Part shown: piece by piece, positions 7,893 through 19,547 of the stretch
Layout: each line of letters begins with the position of its first letter
How positions within the stretch are numbered: the stretch's first letter is position 1
Source: Bifidobacterium asteroides
GTDB lineage: Bacteria > Actinomycetota > Actinomycetes > Actinomycetales > Bifidobacteriaceae
Direction: 5' to 3'
Assembly: GCF_019469425.1 (NCBI RefSeq)
Contig: NZ_CP048272.1
Span: 1,488,001-1,552,000 of the forward strand
DNA: 64,000 bases
Position numbers and translations under genes: made by a program
The notes under the pieces: model-generated
Database searches by the model: none
Seen by the model: the letters and a program-made list of their open reading frames with translations, nothing else
What the model was told of the DNA's origin: nothing

Positions 7893-10319
7893 TCAGAACG
7901 TCTGCTCAGTCCGCTCGATGATGTCGTCCTGTGTAGCCTTGGATAGCACCGTAAAGAAGGCGCTGTATCCGGCTACCCTGACAATCAAGTCCCTGTGCTT
8001 GTCAGGGTGAGCCTGAGCATCCAGCAGGGTGTCGCGGGAGACCACGTTGTACTGCACGTGGTAACCGTGCAACTGGTCGAAGAAGGCGCGGGTGACCTGG
8101 GAGAGCTTTACCCGGTTCTCCGGCTTGGCCAGCACCTGCGGCGTCATCTTCTGGTTGAGCAGGACCCCGCCAGTAATGTCCTCAGTCGGCAGCTTGGACA
8201 CTGATTTAAAGACAGCCGTAGGACCATGCTTGTCTGCCAAGTGAGAGGGACTGCAGCCTTCGGCCAATGGCTCGCCGTTCTTGCGGCCATCGGGGGTGGC
8301 CAGAGTCCCTGCACCCTGGGGAACGTTGGCTGAGATGGAGCTTGTGCCGGCGCTGTAGGTGCCGCCGATGGGACCACGGCCGTACCGTGTGTTGTGGTAC
8401 TTCTTCATTTCGTCGATATACACGTCGTAGGCCTTGCGGATCAGGCTGTCGACGTAGTCGTCGTCGTTGCCGTACTTGGGAGCCCTCTGCATGAGTCGGC
8501 GAATACGCTCATTCTCCTCGCCTTCCCAGTTCTCCTGCATGGCCTGCCAAAGCCTGGCAGGTGTGACCTTGTGCTCCTCGAAGACCATCTTCTTCACGGC
8601 AGCCAAGGAATCGGCCAGGTTGGCTATACCCACCTGCAGGTCGGAGATGAAGTCATAGTGCGCTCCGCCCTCCTTCATATTCAGTCCACGCTCGATGCAA
8701 TCATCGGTCAACGCGGAGCAGAGAATATCAGCGGTGTCATGTTCGAGAACCATGTCGCATGTGGCGTCAATGATGACACACTGCCTGCACATCTCGCGAA
8801 TGACCTTGTCCCAGCAGGCTTCGACCTGATCGAAACTGGTGAAGTTTGTAAAGTGACCGACCCCTTCGACTAGCTTGGTACCGCTAGCCGGGTCCACGCC
8901 GTCATTCATGGCGATCAGCAGAGCCTTGGGGAAGTTGAGGAAGCTCATACCCGTGCATCGGTATCCCCACTTACCAGGAACAGCGGTCTCTACGCATCCT
9001 ATGGCCGAATACTCGTAAGCATCCTCGCGGCTAACACCCTTGTCGATGAAGCTAGGGATGATGATCTCATCATCGTTGAAGGCCGGCATGCCGAAACCGC
9101 AACGAACCACCTCAATGCACTCTGACATGAAGTCATCGGGCAGGTTCTCGTGATAACGAACCGTGAGGTTGGGCTGTGTCAGATGGCTCTGAGCAACGGA
9201 CTTGAGAATGAGCCAGCTCATGGGATTGGTGGCATCCTGGGGCTGACCGTTCACCAGCTTCTGGCCGCCCACTGTTACATTCTGATACAGGGGTGAACCA
9301 GCAGAGAATTGCGTGTGGCTCCATGGACGGATCTTGTTGATGGTGTAGGTCTTCAGCCAAAGGTTGGTCATCAGTTCGACAGCCTGGGGCTCATCAATGA
9401 GCCCGGCCTTCAGATCCTTCTCATAGAAGGGATCCAGGTATTGATCCATGCGCCCATAGGAGAGCGAGTGACCGTTGGATTCGATCTGCAGGGCCAGATG
9501 CACCAGCCAGACCGACTGAACGGCTTCACGCAGATTCCTGGCGGGCTCATAGGGCACGTGCTCCAAGGCTTCCGCCATTCCACGCAGCTCCTCGGCACGC
9601 TTGTCATTGCCCTCGTCAGCTGCCTGCCTGGCCTGCTTCAGCGCCAGCTCAGCGTAGCGGTGAGCAAAAGTCTTCATGGCGTCAATCACGATGATGATGG
9701 CCCTGTAGAAGTAGCTCTTGTGAATGTTCCGGTAATCGGTCAGATCGAGCTCATCCAGCTTTTCCTGAGCCCGACGGCTGAAGTCCTTGAGGCCATGGCT
9801 GAGAACGACAGCGTAGTTGACGGCGCAGTGTGCATCGCCAGAGGTGATGTTGCCCTCAGACTTGATGATTCCCAAATCATAAAAGAGCTTGGAGTGAGGA
9901 GGGAAGGCTGCCAGTCCACGATCCTGAAGCGTGTTATGCTCCCAGAAGGGTGCAATGGAACGCAGCCTCTCCTTGTTTTCTTCGGTGATGGTGAAGACGT
10001 CGCCGTCACGCTTGTCGAATTGGTCCAGCTCATCAATGACCCAGCCCATAGCATATTCGGGATAGATGGGTGCAGCTCGGTTGGCCGAGGCCTGATTGCC
10101 AACAATGAGAGTTTCCGGCTCGATGTAAATAGACATCGATTCCAAAACCCGCTTGAGCATGATGGCTCTCTTTATGGCCAGCGGCTGATCCTGACATTTT
10201 TTATATACCTCAGTGGTGATCATCGCACGCTCGACGTCGACCTTCGGGGTCACCGAGAGGAGCTGATCACGGAAGGACTCCATCCGGGGTGTCAGCTTGC
10301 CGAAATGTTCTTCGTTCAT
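7893..10319 (-). CDS. Glycyl radical enzyme of the YbiW/PflD type (probable anhydrohexitol-phosphate lyase)
   Basis: This 808-aa protein has the glycyl radical loop near the C-terminus (RVAGYSAFF; Gly about residue 783) and the active-site motif AIGCVETAVPGKWGYRC, with one catalytic Cys followed two residues later by Glu. Pyruvate formate-lyase has adjacent cysteines instead, so a C-O cleaving enzyme is expected. As I remember the E. coli YbiW sequence, it shares long blocks with this protein: GNQAS..RAAPI.PEY, EGN.TSGDAH.AVN, QIESNGHS.S.GRMDQYL, APKYGNDDD and GGVLLNQK. YbiW and PflD open 1,5-anhydroglucitol- or 1,5-anhydromannitol-6-phosphate to 1-deoxyfructose-6-phosphate. The ATG at 10319 follows GGAAGGAAG. 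It works only anaerobically and needs the activase at 11508-12413. The exact anhydrohexitol isomer cannot be read from sequence. Confidence 0.88.
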   Translation of the reverse strand: MNEEHFGKLTPRMESFRDQLLSVTPKVDVERAMITTEVYKKCQDQPLAIKRAIMLKRVLESMSIYIEPETLIVGNQASANRAAPIYPEYAMGWVIDELDQFDKRDGDVFTITEENKERLRSIAPFWEHNTLQDRGLAAFPPHSKLFYDLGIIKSEGNITSGDAHCAVNYAVVLSHGLKDFSRRAQEKLDELDLTDYRNIHKSYFYRAIIIVIDAMKTFAHRYAELALKQARQAADEGNDKRAEELRGMAEALEHVPYEPARNLREAVQSVWLVHLALQIESNGHSLSYGRMDQYLDPFYEKDLKAGLIDEPQAVELMTNLWLKTYTINKIRPWSHTQFSAGSPLYQNVTVGGQKLVNGQPQDATNPMSWLILKSVAQSHLTQPNLTVRYHENLPDDFMSECIEVVRCGFGMPAFNDDEIIIPSFIDKGVSREDAYEYSAIGCVETAVPGKWGYRCTGMSFLNFPKALLIAMNDGVDPASGTKLVEGVGHFTNFTSFDQVEACWDKVIREMCRQCVIIDATCDMVLEHDTADILCSALTDDCIERGLNMKEGGAHYDFISDLQVGIANLADSLAAVKKMVFEEHKVTPARLWQAMQENWEGEENERIRRLMQRAPKYGNDDDYVDSLIRKAYDVYIDEMKKYHNTRYGRGPIGGTYSAGTSSISANVPQGAGTLATPDGRKNGEPLAEGCSPSHLADKHGPTAVFKSVSKLPTEDITGGVLLNQKMTPQVLAKPENRVKLSQVTRAFFDQLHGYHVQYNVVSRDTLLDAQAHPDKHRDLIVRVAGYSAFFTVLSKATQDDIIERTEQTF

Positions 10320-10412
10320 TTTTCTTCCTTCCAGAACACCGCGATTCGGGTCTTTCTGTAAACCGCTAGATCCACACCACAGTGTGCTCCAAATCACATT
10401 TCACTAGAAAAC

Positions 10413-10424
10413 TATCATACGTTA
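10413..10424 (-). promoter_or_regulatory. Candidate -10/operator motif upstream of the glycyl radical enzyme
   Basis: On the minus strand this reads TAACGTATGATA and contains TATGAT, a good -10 hexamer. The same 11-base pattern TAAYGTATGAT recurs at 12464-12474 ahead of the activase gene. A shared motif at both ends of the cluster suggests common control, plausibly by the DeoR protein. Confidence 0.45.
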
Positions 10425-10536
10425 GCAATAAATGCAATTTTGAAACGTATATTTCTTTTATTCGTAAGAGACAAATAGATCATATGATACACAGGTATGG
10501 TTTGCACATTGATAATGGACACTGATGAATCTCATT

Positions 10537-10569
10537 CGGTCTTCGCTGCGCGACTCACAGCGAAGACCG
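10537..10569 (-). terminator. Hairpin after the DeoR gene
   Basis: CGGTCTTCGCTG (10537-10548) pairs perfectly with CAGCGAAGACCG (10558-10569), nine-base loop. It begins about 105 bases after the DeoR stop. No T tract follows. Confidence 0.6.
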
Positions 10570-10675
10570 TCAATCAGCCACTCGCGCAGGAAAGAAAGAA
10601 AAAGGCGAGCGGTGCAGTAGATGCCCAAGAAGGGCACTCAATACATGGTTTATACCGTCTCAGTAGATTCTCGTG

Positions 10676-11422
10676 TCAGACTGTCTCCAGATCGATGCCA
10701 TGATCCAACAGCTGTTTCGATGCTTCTGCGGTAATGTTGTTATCGGTGATAACCATGGTGCTTTTTTGAGGAAGATTCAGCGAGACCGTGCTGCCATGGC
10801 CAAACTTCTCGCTCTCCGTAAGAATCACAATGCGCATGGCGTGCATGGCCATGTCACGGACAGCCTGAGCCCGCATCTGATCACGGTTGGCGAACCCGGT
10901 ATCAGGGTCAAACCCATCAGCCCCGATGAACATCACATCCACCTGTATGCCAGTAAGACACAAGGGAACCATGGGACCCACCAGAACTTGGGCGCTGTGC
11001 TGATAGATACCGCCAATCAGAATAATCTGGCAGTTGCCGGCATCACCGGTATAGTGAGCCACGAAGGCACTGTTAGTGATGATGGTCAGGTCCTTTTTGG
11101 TACGCGCCAGCTCAACCGCCAGCAGAGCGCAGCAGCTGCCATTCTCCACGATGACCGTGCCGCCGTCAGGCACACAGGCGACAGCCCTACGCGCAATCCT
11201 CAGCTTCTGCTCATAGTGACGAGCCAAGCGACCTTCGACATTGTCTGTGCTTTTGATGGCAGCATACCCATGCTCTCTGGTGATGAGACCACGACTCTCC
11301 AGCTCGTTCAAATATTTACGTACGGTCACCTGAGAGACGCCCATACCCTTGGCGATCTCGCTGACCTCCATTCGCTCTCTGTCGATGAGCATCTCAAGGA
11401 TGCCGTTGGCACGATTGTCCAC
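10676..11422 (-). CDS. DeoR-family transcriptional regulator
   Basis: This 248-aa protein has an N-terminal winged helix-turn-helix (about residues 5-57, VSEIAKGMGVSQVTVRKYLNEL) and a DeoR C-terminal sensor domain with GGTVIVENGSCCALLA, ITNSAFVAHY, LIGGIYQ and MFIGADGFDPDTGFAN, which is the sugar-phosphate-binding fold. DeoR proteins usually repress carbohydrate operons until a phosphorylated sugar binds. The start is a GTG at 11422 with AAGGA upstream at a somewhat long spacing. It sits between the activase and the glycyl radical enzyme genes, all leftward, so it is the natural local regulator. I infer that a phosphorylated anhydrohexitol or 1-deoxyfructose-6-phosphate is the inducer; the ligand cannot be read from sequence. 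Confidence 0.88.
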   Translation of the reverse strand: MDNRANGILEMLIDRERMEVSEIAKGMGVSQVTVRKYLNELESRGLITREHGYAAIKSTDNVEGRLARHYEQKLRIARRAVACVPDGGTVIVENGSCCALLAVELARTKKDLTIITNSAFVAHYTGDAGNCQIILIGGIYQHSAQVLVGPMVPLCLTGIQVDVMFIGADGFDPDTGFANRDQMRAQAVRDMAMHAMRIVILTESEKFGHGSTVSLNLPQKSTMVITDNNITAEASKQLLDHGIDLETV

Positions 11423-11507
11423 CTGAACCCGTCCTTAGTCGAGAGGTCACCCGCCCCGTCATGAACATTCTAGAATGCCGAAAGCCGTCGTGAAAGTCAA
11501 GCGAGCT

Positions 11508-12413
11508 TCAGAAGAAGGCGTGCACACCTTCCTGCTCATAGACCTGTCGGTAGTCTTCCAGATCTTCCTGATGAGTGTTGGGTACATTACTGTACTTGTA
11601 ATCGTCGCGCTGCAGAAGATCATATTTGGACTCACCGAAATTATGGAAAGGCAGAAGCTGAACCCTATCCGCGCCCAGCTTCAGCAGGCGCAACGCCATC
11701 TGCCGGGCATCATTCATCTTATCGTTATAGTCAGGAATCACCGGGGTTCGAACCAGGACATCCTTGCCGCTATGCAGGGCGTAACTGGTGTTGCGCTCAA
11801 TCAGACTCAGACCAACCCCAGTCCCCTCCTTATGAACCTGTTCGTCCCAATGTTTCATATCGATGAAGACGTGATCCAGGTGATCCAGGGCGCTTCTGAA
11901 GACTGATTCCGGTACATGTCCTGTGGTTTCGATGTTGGTGTCAATGCCCCGATCCTGCAAGGCCGACAGCAGGGCCACACAGAAGTGCCCCCACACCAAG
12001 GGTTCGCCGCCTGAAAGCGTTACCCCTCCACCGCTCTGACGATAGAAAGGCAGATCTTTCATACACTGATCGACAACTTCATCCAGATCGCGCGTCCTCC
12101 CAACCAGACTCAGTCCCTTGCACTCGCGTGTGGCCTCCAGAGCAGCGGAATCGTCATATCGCAGTGCATGCACGTCCACAGCTCTGCTCCGGTCGGTCTT
12201 GACGAATCCCGGGGACGCAGGCAGAGCATTGCAAGCAAAACACCCCGAACACGATTTGGGATCCCACTCGAATTGAGGCGTGCGGATCTGGCTCTCCGGG
12301 TTGGAGCACCAGCCGCACCTCATAGGACAACCCTTGAGGAAGACCACCGTACGGATGCCGGGCCCGTCATTCAAACTAAACTGCTGGATGTTAAATACAG
12401 TGGCGGATACCAT
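11508..12413 (-). CDS. Glycyl radical enzyme activating enzyme (radical SAM)
   Basis: This 301-aa protein installs the glycyl radical on its partner enzyme using S-adenosylmethionine and a 4Fe-4S cluster. The radical-SAM motif CPMRCGWC gives Cys29, Cys33 and Cys36. A ferredoxin-like insert follows with CSGCFAC (Cys55, 58, 61), found in activases of non-PFL glycyl radical enzymes. GGGVTLSGGEP is the SAM-binding GGE motif. The start is set at the ATG at 12413 because GGAGG is six bases upstream; an ATG at 12425 or the in-frame codon at 12443 have no such site. The insert has fewer cysteines than the usual eight of a double ferredoxin insert, so only one auxiliary cluster may be complete. It opens the catabolic cluster. 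Confidence 0.93.
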   Translation of the reverse strand: MVSATVFNIQQFSLNDGPGIRTVVFLKGCPMRCGWCSNPESQIRTPQFEWDPKSCSGCFACNALPASPGFVKTDRSRAVDVHALRYDDSAALEATRECKGLSLVGRTRDLDEVVDQCMKDLPFYRQSGGGVTLSGGEPLVWGHFCVALLSALQDRGIDTNIETTGHVPESVFRSALDHLDHVFIDMKHWDEQVHKEGTGVGLSLIERNTSYALHSGKDVLVRTPVIPDYNDKMNDARQMALRLLKLGADRVQLLPFHNFGESKYDLLQRDDYKYSNVPNTHQEDLEDYRQVYEQEGVHAFF

Positions 12414-12462
12414 GGTCGCCTCCATTGCGCAAGACCCGAACAACTATTCTTTCTTCTGAAGC

Positions 12463-12491
12463 AATCATACATTACATATGAAAGCAATACA
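12463..12491 (-). promoter_or_regulatory. Probable promoter of the activase-deoR unit
   Basis: On the minus strand a TTGTAT hexamer, a 17-base spacer and TATGAT (12469-12464) form a plausible sigma-70 promoter about 50 bases ahead of the activase start. The -10 is embedded in TAATGTATGAT, the motif shared with 10413-10424. Confidence 0.5.
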
Positions 12492-12523
12492 AGTCATATT
12501 GATTCGCGGAAGAGACCTAATAT

Positions 12524-13171
12524 TTAAAATTCGTATTCCTTGGCGATTACCTCCCAGAGCGCCTGGGCTGCTTTATCCACGCTGTCGTTGACTATGACCT
12601 GGTCGAACTGATCCTCGGAGGCCAGCTCCACCTTGGCGGTCTCCAGCCTGCGGGCACGCTGCTCTTCATTTTCGGTTCCCCTCATGTTCAGCCTGGTGAC
12701 CAGGTCATGAAATGAGGGCGGCGCCAAGAAGACGTAGAACACTTCCAGGCCCAGCTCCCCCGCCCGTTGGCGGACACGGTGCGCCCCCTGCAGGTCGATC
12801 TCCAGAATCGTGGGCACCCCTGCTGCCAGATGGTCCAGGACCGGCTGCAACGGGGTGCCATAGTGGGACATGCCATGGACCAGGGCGGTTTCCAGAAAGT
12901 CCCCGGCGGCCTCCCTGCGGGCAAATTCCTGCTCATCCATGAACCAGTAAGTGACGCCGTCCTTCTCGCCCGGACGCGGCGCCCGGGTGGTGGCCGAGAC
13001 GGAGACCCAGACCTCTGGGTGGGCATGACGCAGGGCCGCCTCCACAGTGCCCTTGCCTACGGCCGTGGGCCCTGTGAGCACGATCAGCCGGCCGCCAGTC
13101 TTCCCCGCCCCTCCGGTCTGCGCTTCCGAAGAGTCCTGTATCGACATGTCGGCACCGTTGATTGCTGACAC
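12524..13171 (-). CDS. gmk: Guanylate kinase
   Basis: This 215-aa enzyme phosphorylates GMP to GDP. The P-loop LTGPTAVGKGT, the GMP-binding SVSATTRAPRPGEKDGVTYWF and ILEIDLQGA are all present; the C-terminal lid and R-rich ENEEQRARRLETAKVEL segment are normal. I choose the GTG at 13171 with GGAAAGGAAG upstream; a GTG at 13177 and an ATG at 13147 are alternatives, which only changes a non-conserved N-terminal tail. It follows carB on the same strand, as is common in bifidobacteria. In related genomes rpoZ would follow directly; here the anhydrohexitol cluster and ilvD intervene. Confidence 0.95.
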   Translation of the reverse strand: MSAINGADMSIQDSSEAQTGGAGKTGGRLIVLTGPTAVGKGTVEAALRHAHPEVWVSVSATTRAPRPGEKDGVTYWFMDEQEFARREAAGDFLETALVHGMSHYGTPLQPVLDHLAAGVPTILEIDLQGAHRVRQRAGELGLEVFYVFLAPPSFHDLVTRLNMRGTENEEQRARRLETAKVELASEDQFDQVIVNDSVDKAAQALWEVIAKEYEF

Positions 13172-13244
13172 GGCCACTTCCTTTCCTAAAGATCATCCTC
13201 CGGCATATCTGGACCGGAACATGGGTTAATCATATAGCCAGTAC

Positions 13245-16611
<3,367 letters not shown>

Positions 16612-16619
<8 letters not shown>

Positions 16620-17823
16620 GTGCCTTCCCCTCCTTGGCGTCCTGCATCAAAGTGACGAACCTGTCAAACAGATAGGAGGCATCGTGCGGACCAGCCGCCG
16701 CCTCCGGATGGTATTGAACGGAGAAGGCCGGAATATCCAGACACTCCAGACCCTCGACCACTTCGTCGTTGAGATCGACATGAGAGACCCGGACACGACC
16801 ATATCGGCCCTCACCATAGGGCGAGGGCACAGGGTCCCCCTTGGGAGCCTTGACTGCGAATCCGTGATTGTGGGCGGTGATCTCAACCTTGCCAGTGCTT
16901 AAATCCATTACCGGCTGATTGATGCCACGATGGCCGAATTTGAGTTTGTAGGTTTCGAAGCCCAGGGCACGGCCCAGAAGCTGGTTGCCCAGGCAGATGC
17001 CAAAGAAGGGCAGCCTTGCATCAAGCACCTGGCGCAGGAGGGCCACCTCCTGGTCGGCCGTAGAGGGGTCGCCGGGACCGTTGGAGAAAAAAACACCATC
17101 TGGATTGAGCAAGCGAATAGACTCCAAAGTGGTGCCCACGGGCAGCAGGTGGACCCGGCATCCGCGCTCGGCCAGCCGATGAGGAGTCATGGCCTTGATG
17201 CCCAAATCGACAGCAGCCACCGTGCAAAGCGGCTCTCTATCCAGGTATTTGCCACAGGGCTCCACCGTGTAAGCATGGTTGGTGCTAACCTCGCCGGTCA
17301 GGTGGGAGCCACCCATGGTCGGCGCCTGTCTGACTTGATCCAAGAGACCTTGAATGCTGGCATCGTCCAGGGCCGATCCAGAAAAAACACCGGCCCGCAT
17401 GACGCCCGCTGAACGCAGGTGCCGCACGAGCCGGCGAGTGTCTATGCCGCTGATCCCGACGATGCCTTGATCTATCATCTCCCCTTGGAGACCGCCTGTA
17501 GCCCGCCAATTGCTAAAAGCAGGACTGGGTTCCCGGACCACATATCCGGACACCCATATGCGTGACGACTCGCCGTCCTCCCCGTTGACACCGGTATTGC
17601 CGATGTGCGGAAATGTCTGGACCACAATCTGTCTATCATAGCTGGGATCGGTCAGGGTCTCCTGGTATCCGGTCATCCCTGTGGCGAATACGACCTCACC
17701 GATAGTGCTGCCCAGTGCCCCGAAGGCCTTTCCCTCATACACCTGGCCGTCCTCCAGCAGAAGGATGGCGGAATCGGAGAAACGACGATTGGAGATGGTG
17801 GCGTTGGTGTCCTTCAGGTTCAC
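16612..17823 (-). CDS. carA: Carbamoyl-phosphate synthase small (glutaminase) subunit
   Basis: This class I glutamine amidotransferase supplies ammonia to CarB. The N-terminal CarA domain ([33 protein letters not shown]) and the GATase triad are present: Cys in [13 protein letters not shown], His in [12 protein letters not shown] and the following Glu. I favour the GTG at 17823 (403 aa) because AAGGGGG lies just upstream; ATG codons at 17859 and 17874 would extend the protein by 12 or 17 residues without a clear ribosome site. It is separated from nusB by a strong terminator, so the carAB-gmk unit probably has its own promoter in 17824-17957. Confidence 0.94.
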
Positions 17824-17957
17824 CGAACCCCCTTGTTTGCTGTGAATATTCGCACCCATATTAATGACCCCCATGGATCATGCCGAACGGATTGTTCAGA
17901 GAATGGTTGAGCAAAGCTTGCCGCAAGCCCAGCTGATCTCCCGGCTTGAATATGGCA

Positions 17958-18005
17958 AAAGGCCGACCCGATGCCCTTACAGCCAGCTGACATCGTTCGG
18001 CCTTT
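17958..18005 (-). terminator. Intrinsic terminator after nusB
   Basis: AAAGGCCGA (17958-17966) pairs with TCGGCCTTT (17997-18005) and CGATG (17969-17973) with CATCG (17991-17995). On the minus strand the stem ends in TTTTGCC. It closes the efp-nusB unit. Confidence 0.8.
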
Positions 18006-18019
18006 ATCCGGATCATTGC

Positions 18020-18724
18020 TCAGTCGCCTGACGGGCGATCCGCATCCGGTGTCAGTTCTTCTGGCAGGGTCAGTTTGAGCTGGTCCAAGCTGGGGGCCGA
18101 CTGGCCGACCGCATGGTCAAGAACCTGGTTGGAATCCCCTCTTTCCGGTGTAGCTGTTGCCGATTCCGACTCGTTGTCAGCATGGTCATCCTCAGAGGAG
18201 ACCGGCTCGGTGGATGCGACCCCTGCTTTTGCCTTACCAGATTCATCATCCGAAAAATCCGCATCAGCCTCGGCATCTGCCAGGGCAGCGATCCGATCGG
18301 CTTGATCACGACGAGACTGATGCTCATCCTTCTCCTGCTCCAGGGCGCTCAGAAGCCCATGGATGAAGGAAGGGGCGTCAGCATCCGAGAGGGTCTTGGC
18401 CAGGGACAGGGCCTCATCGATGGCCACCTTGTCGGGAACGTCAGGGTTGTAGAGTATCTCCCAGGCGGCAATACGCAGAATGTTGCGGTCGATGGCGTGC
18501 ATGCGGCTCAGCGGCCACCGGGTGGAATGGGTTTGCAGGGCCTCATCAATATCCCGACGATGCCCTGCCACACCCTCAACGAGGGTCACAGCATAGGCAG
18601 GCAGAGGTGTCTGCGCCCCCGGCCGAACCTTGCGCTCCTCCAGCAGGGAGAGGAAATCCTGGCTCTTCTCATCGGCCTCATACAGAGTGTTCAAGGCCCG
18701 CTTGCGGGCTGTGGAACGTGCCAT
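18020..18724 (-). CDS. nusB: Transcription antitermination factor NusB with acidic C-terminal extension
   Basis: Residues 1-135 form the NusB domain (MARSTARKRALNTLYEAD, VEGVAGHRRDIDEAL, DRNILRIAAWEIL, VAIDEALSLAKTLSDADAPSFIHGLLSAL), which binds boxA RNA and S10 during rRNA transcription. The remaining 100 residues are low-complexity and acidic, rich in D, E, S and A, and probably disordered. A typical NusB is about 140 aa. Such tails occur in some bifidobacterial NusB proteins; a function is not known to me. It follows efp by 23 bp in the same orientation and is ended by a strong hairpin. Confidence 0.94.
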   Translation of the reverse strand: MARSTARKRALNTLYEADEKSQDFLSLLEERKVRPGAQTPLPAYAVTLVEGVAGHRRDIDEALQTHSTRWPLSRMHAIDRNILRIAAWEILYNPDVPDKVAIDEALSLAKTLSDADAPSFIHGLLSALEQEKDEHQSRRDQADRIAALADAEADADFSDDESGKAKAGVASTEPVSSEDDHADNESESATATPERGDSNQVLDHAVGQSAPSLDQLKLTLPEELTPDADRPSGD

Positions 18725-18747
18725 GGATACGTGGTTTCCAGACTTGC

Positions 18748-19311
18748 TCAGTTCTCGCGGCCCAGGTAGGAACCGTCGCGGGTGTCCACCTTGACCTTCT
18801 CGCCCTCACCCACGAAGAGGGGCACCTGAATCTCTGCTCCGGTCTCCACAGTGGCGGGCTTGGTGCCGGCGTTGGAGCGGTTGCCCTGGACGCCAGGCTC
18901 AGTTGCGGTCACAGTCAGCACCACGGATGCAGGCAGTTCTACGGACAGCGGGTTGCCGTCATGGAAGCTGATGATGCAGTCGGTGCCCTCAAGCAGGAAG
19001 CGCTCCTGATCGCCGACCAGGGTTTCGGGGATGTTGACCTGTTCGTAGGTGTTCATATCCATGAAGACGAATGAGTCGCCATCCCGGTAGGAGTACTGCA
19101 TGGTCCTATTGTCGACGGTCTCGAAGTCCATCTTCATGCCCGCGTTGAAGGTGCGGTCCACGATCTTGCCCGAAAGGACGTCCTTGATGGTCGTGCGCAC
19201 AAAGGCCGGCCCTTTGCCTGGCTTGACATGCTGGAACTTGATGACGGTCCAAAGCTTGCCGTCCAGGTTGATGACCGATCCGTTCTTGATGTCGTTGGAA
19301 GTCTGTGCCAT
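18748..19311 (-). CDS. efp: Elongation factor P
   Basis: This 187-aa three-domain factor relieves ribosome stalling at polyproline stretches. The N-terminal KOW-like domain ([36 protein letters not shown]) holds the tip loop KPGKGPA, the form used unmodified in actinobacteria. The OB domains follow and the C-terminal [11 protein letters not shown] is conserved. Its start has AGGTGG-like sequence upstream. No EpmA/EpmB-type modification genes are nearby. It heads a leftward unit with nusB. Confidence 0.96.
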   Translation of the reverse strand: MAQTSNDIKNGSVINLDGKLWTVIKFQHVKPGKGPAFVRTTIKDVLSGKIVDRTFNAGMKMDFETVDNRTMQYSYRDGDSFVFMDMNTYEQVNIPETLVGDQERFLLEGTDCIISFHDGNPLSVELPASVVLTVTATEPGVQGNRSNAGTKPATVETGAEIQVPLFVGEGEKVKVDTRDGSYLGREN

Positions 19312-19478
19312 CTTGATACCACCTCATTCTTATGAACGTTCCTTCGGAGGGCTCCTGGCCATCTGCCGAAAGCACCGGGCCACACAGGATCCAGCCCGCT
19401 CACGATAAATCCTCGCCTATTATGCCACGGCGCATGAACACCGGGGCTGGCCCGACGGCGAGGCCTGCCGGATATGGG

Positions 19479-19514
19479 CGGGGCCCGGAATCACAGAAAG
19501 GATTCCGGGCCCCG
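19479..19514 (-). terminator. Terminator after tuf
   Basis: A perfect 14-bp GC-rich stem (CGGGGCCCGGAATC, 19479-19492, with 19501-19514) and an eight-base loop lie 33 bases behind the tuf stop. No T tract is seen, but stem strength and placement support an end-of-operon signal. Confidence 0.8.
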
Positions 19515-19547
19515 TCATCGGATTGTGTCGATAAGCGACAGGCAATC

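Larger units (their letters stand above)
10320..10675. promoter_or_regulatory. AT-rich control region between the DeoR and glycyl radical enzyme genes
   Basis: This 356-bp gap is markedly more AT-rich than its neighbours around 10390-10500. It holds the motif shared with the activase promoter (10413-10424), a 10-bp palindrome ATCATATGAT at 10479-10488, and a hairpin at 10537-10569 that ends the DeoR transcript. The promoter of the enzyme-aldolase unit must lie here. Confidence 0.6.

Noticed and set aside
7893-10319. Annotation of the large enzyme as pyruvate formate-lyase
   Set aside because: The active site has one Cys followed by V-E (GCVE) and not the adjacent Cys-Cys of PFL, and sequence blocks match YbiW/PflD.
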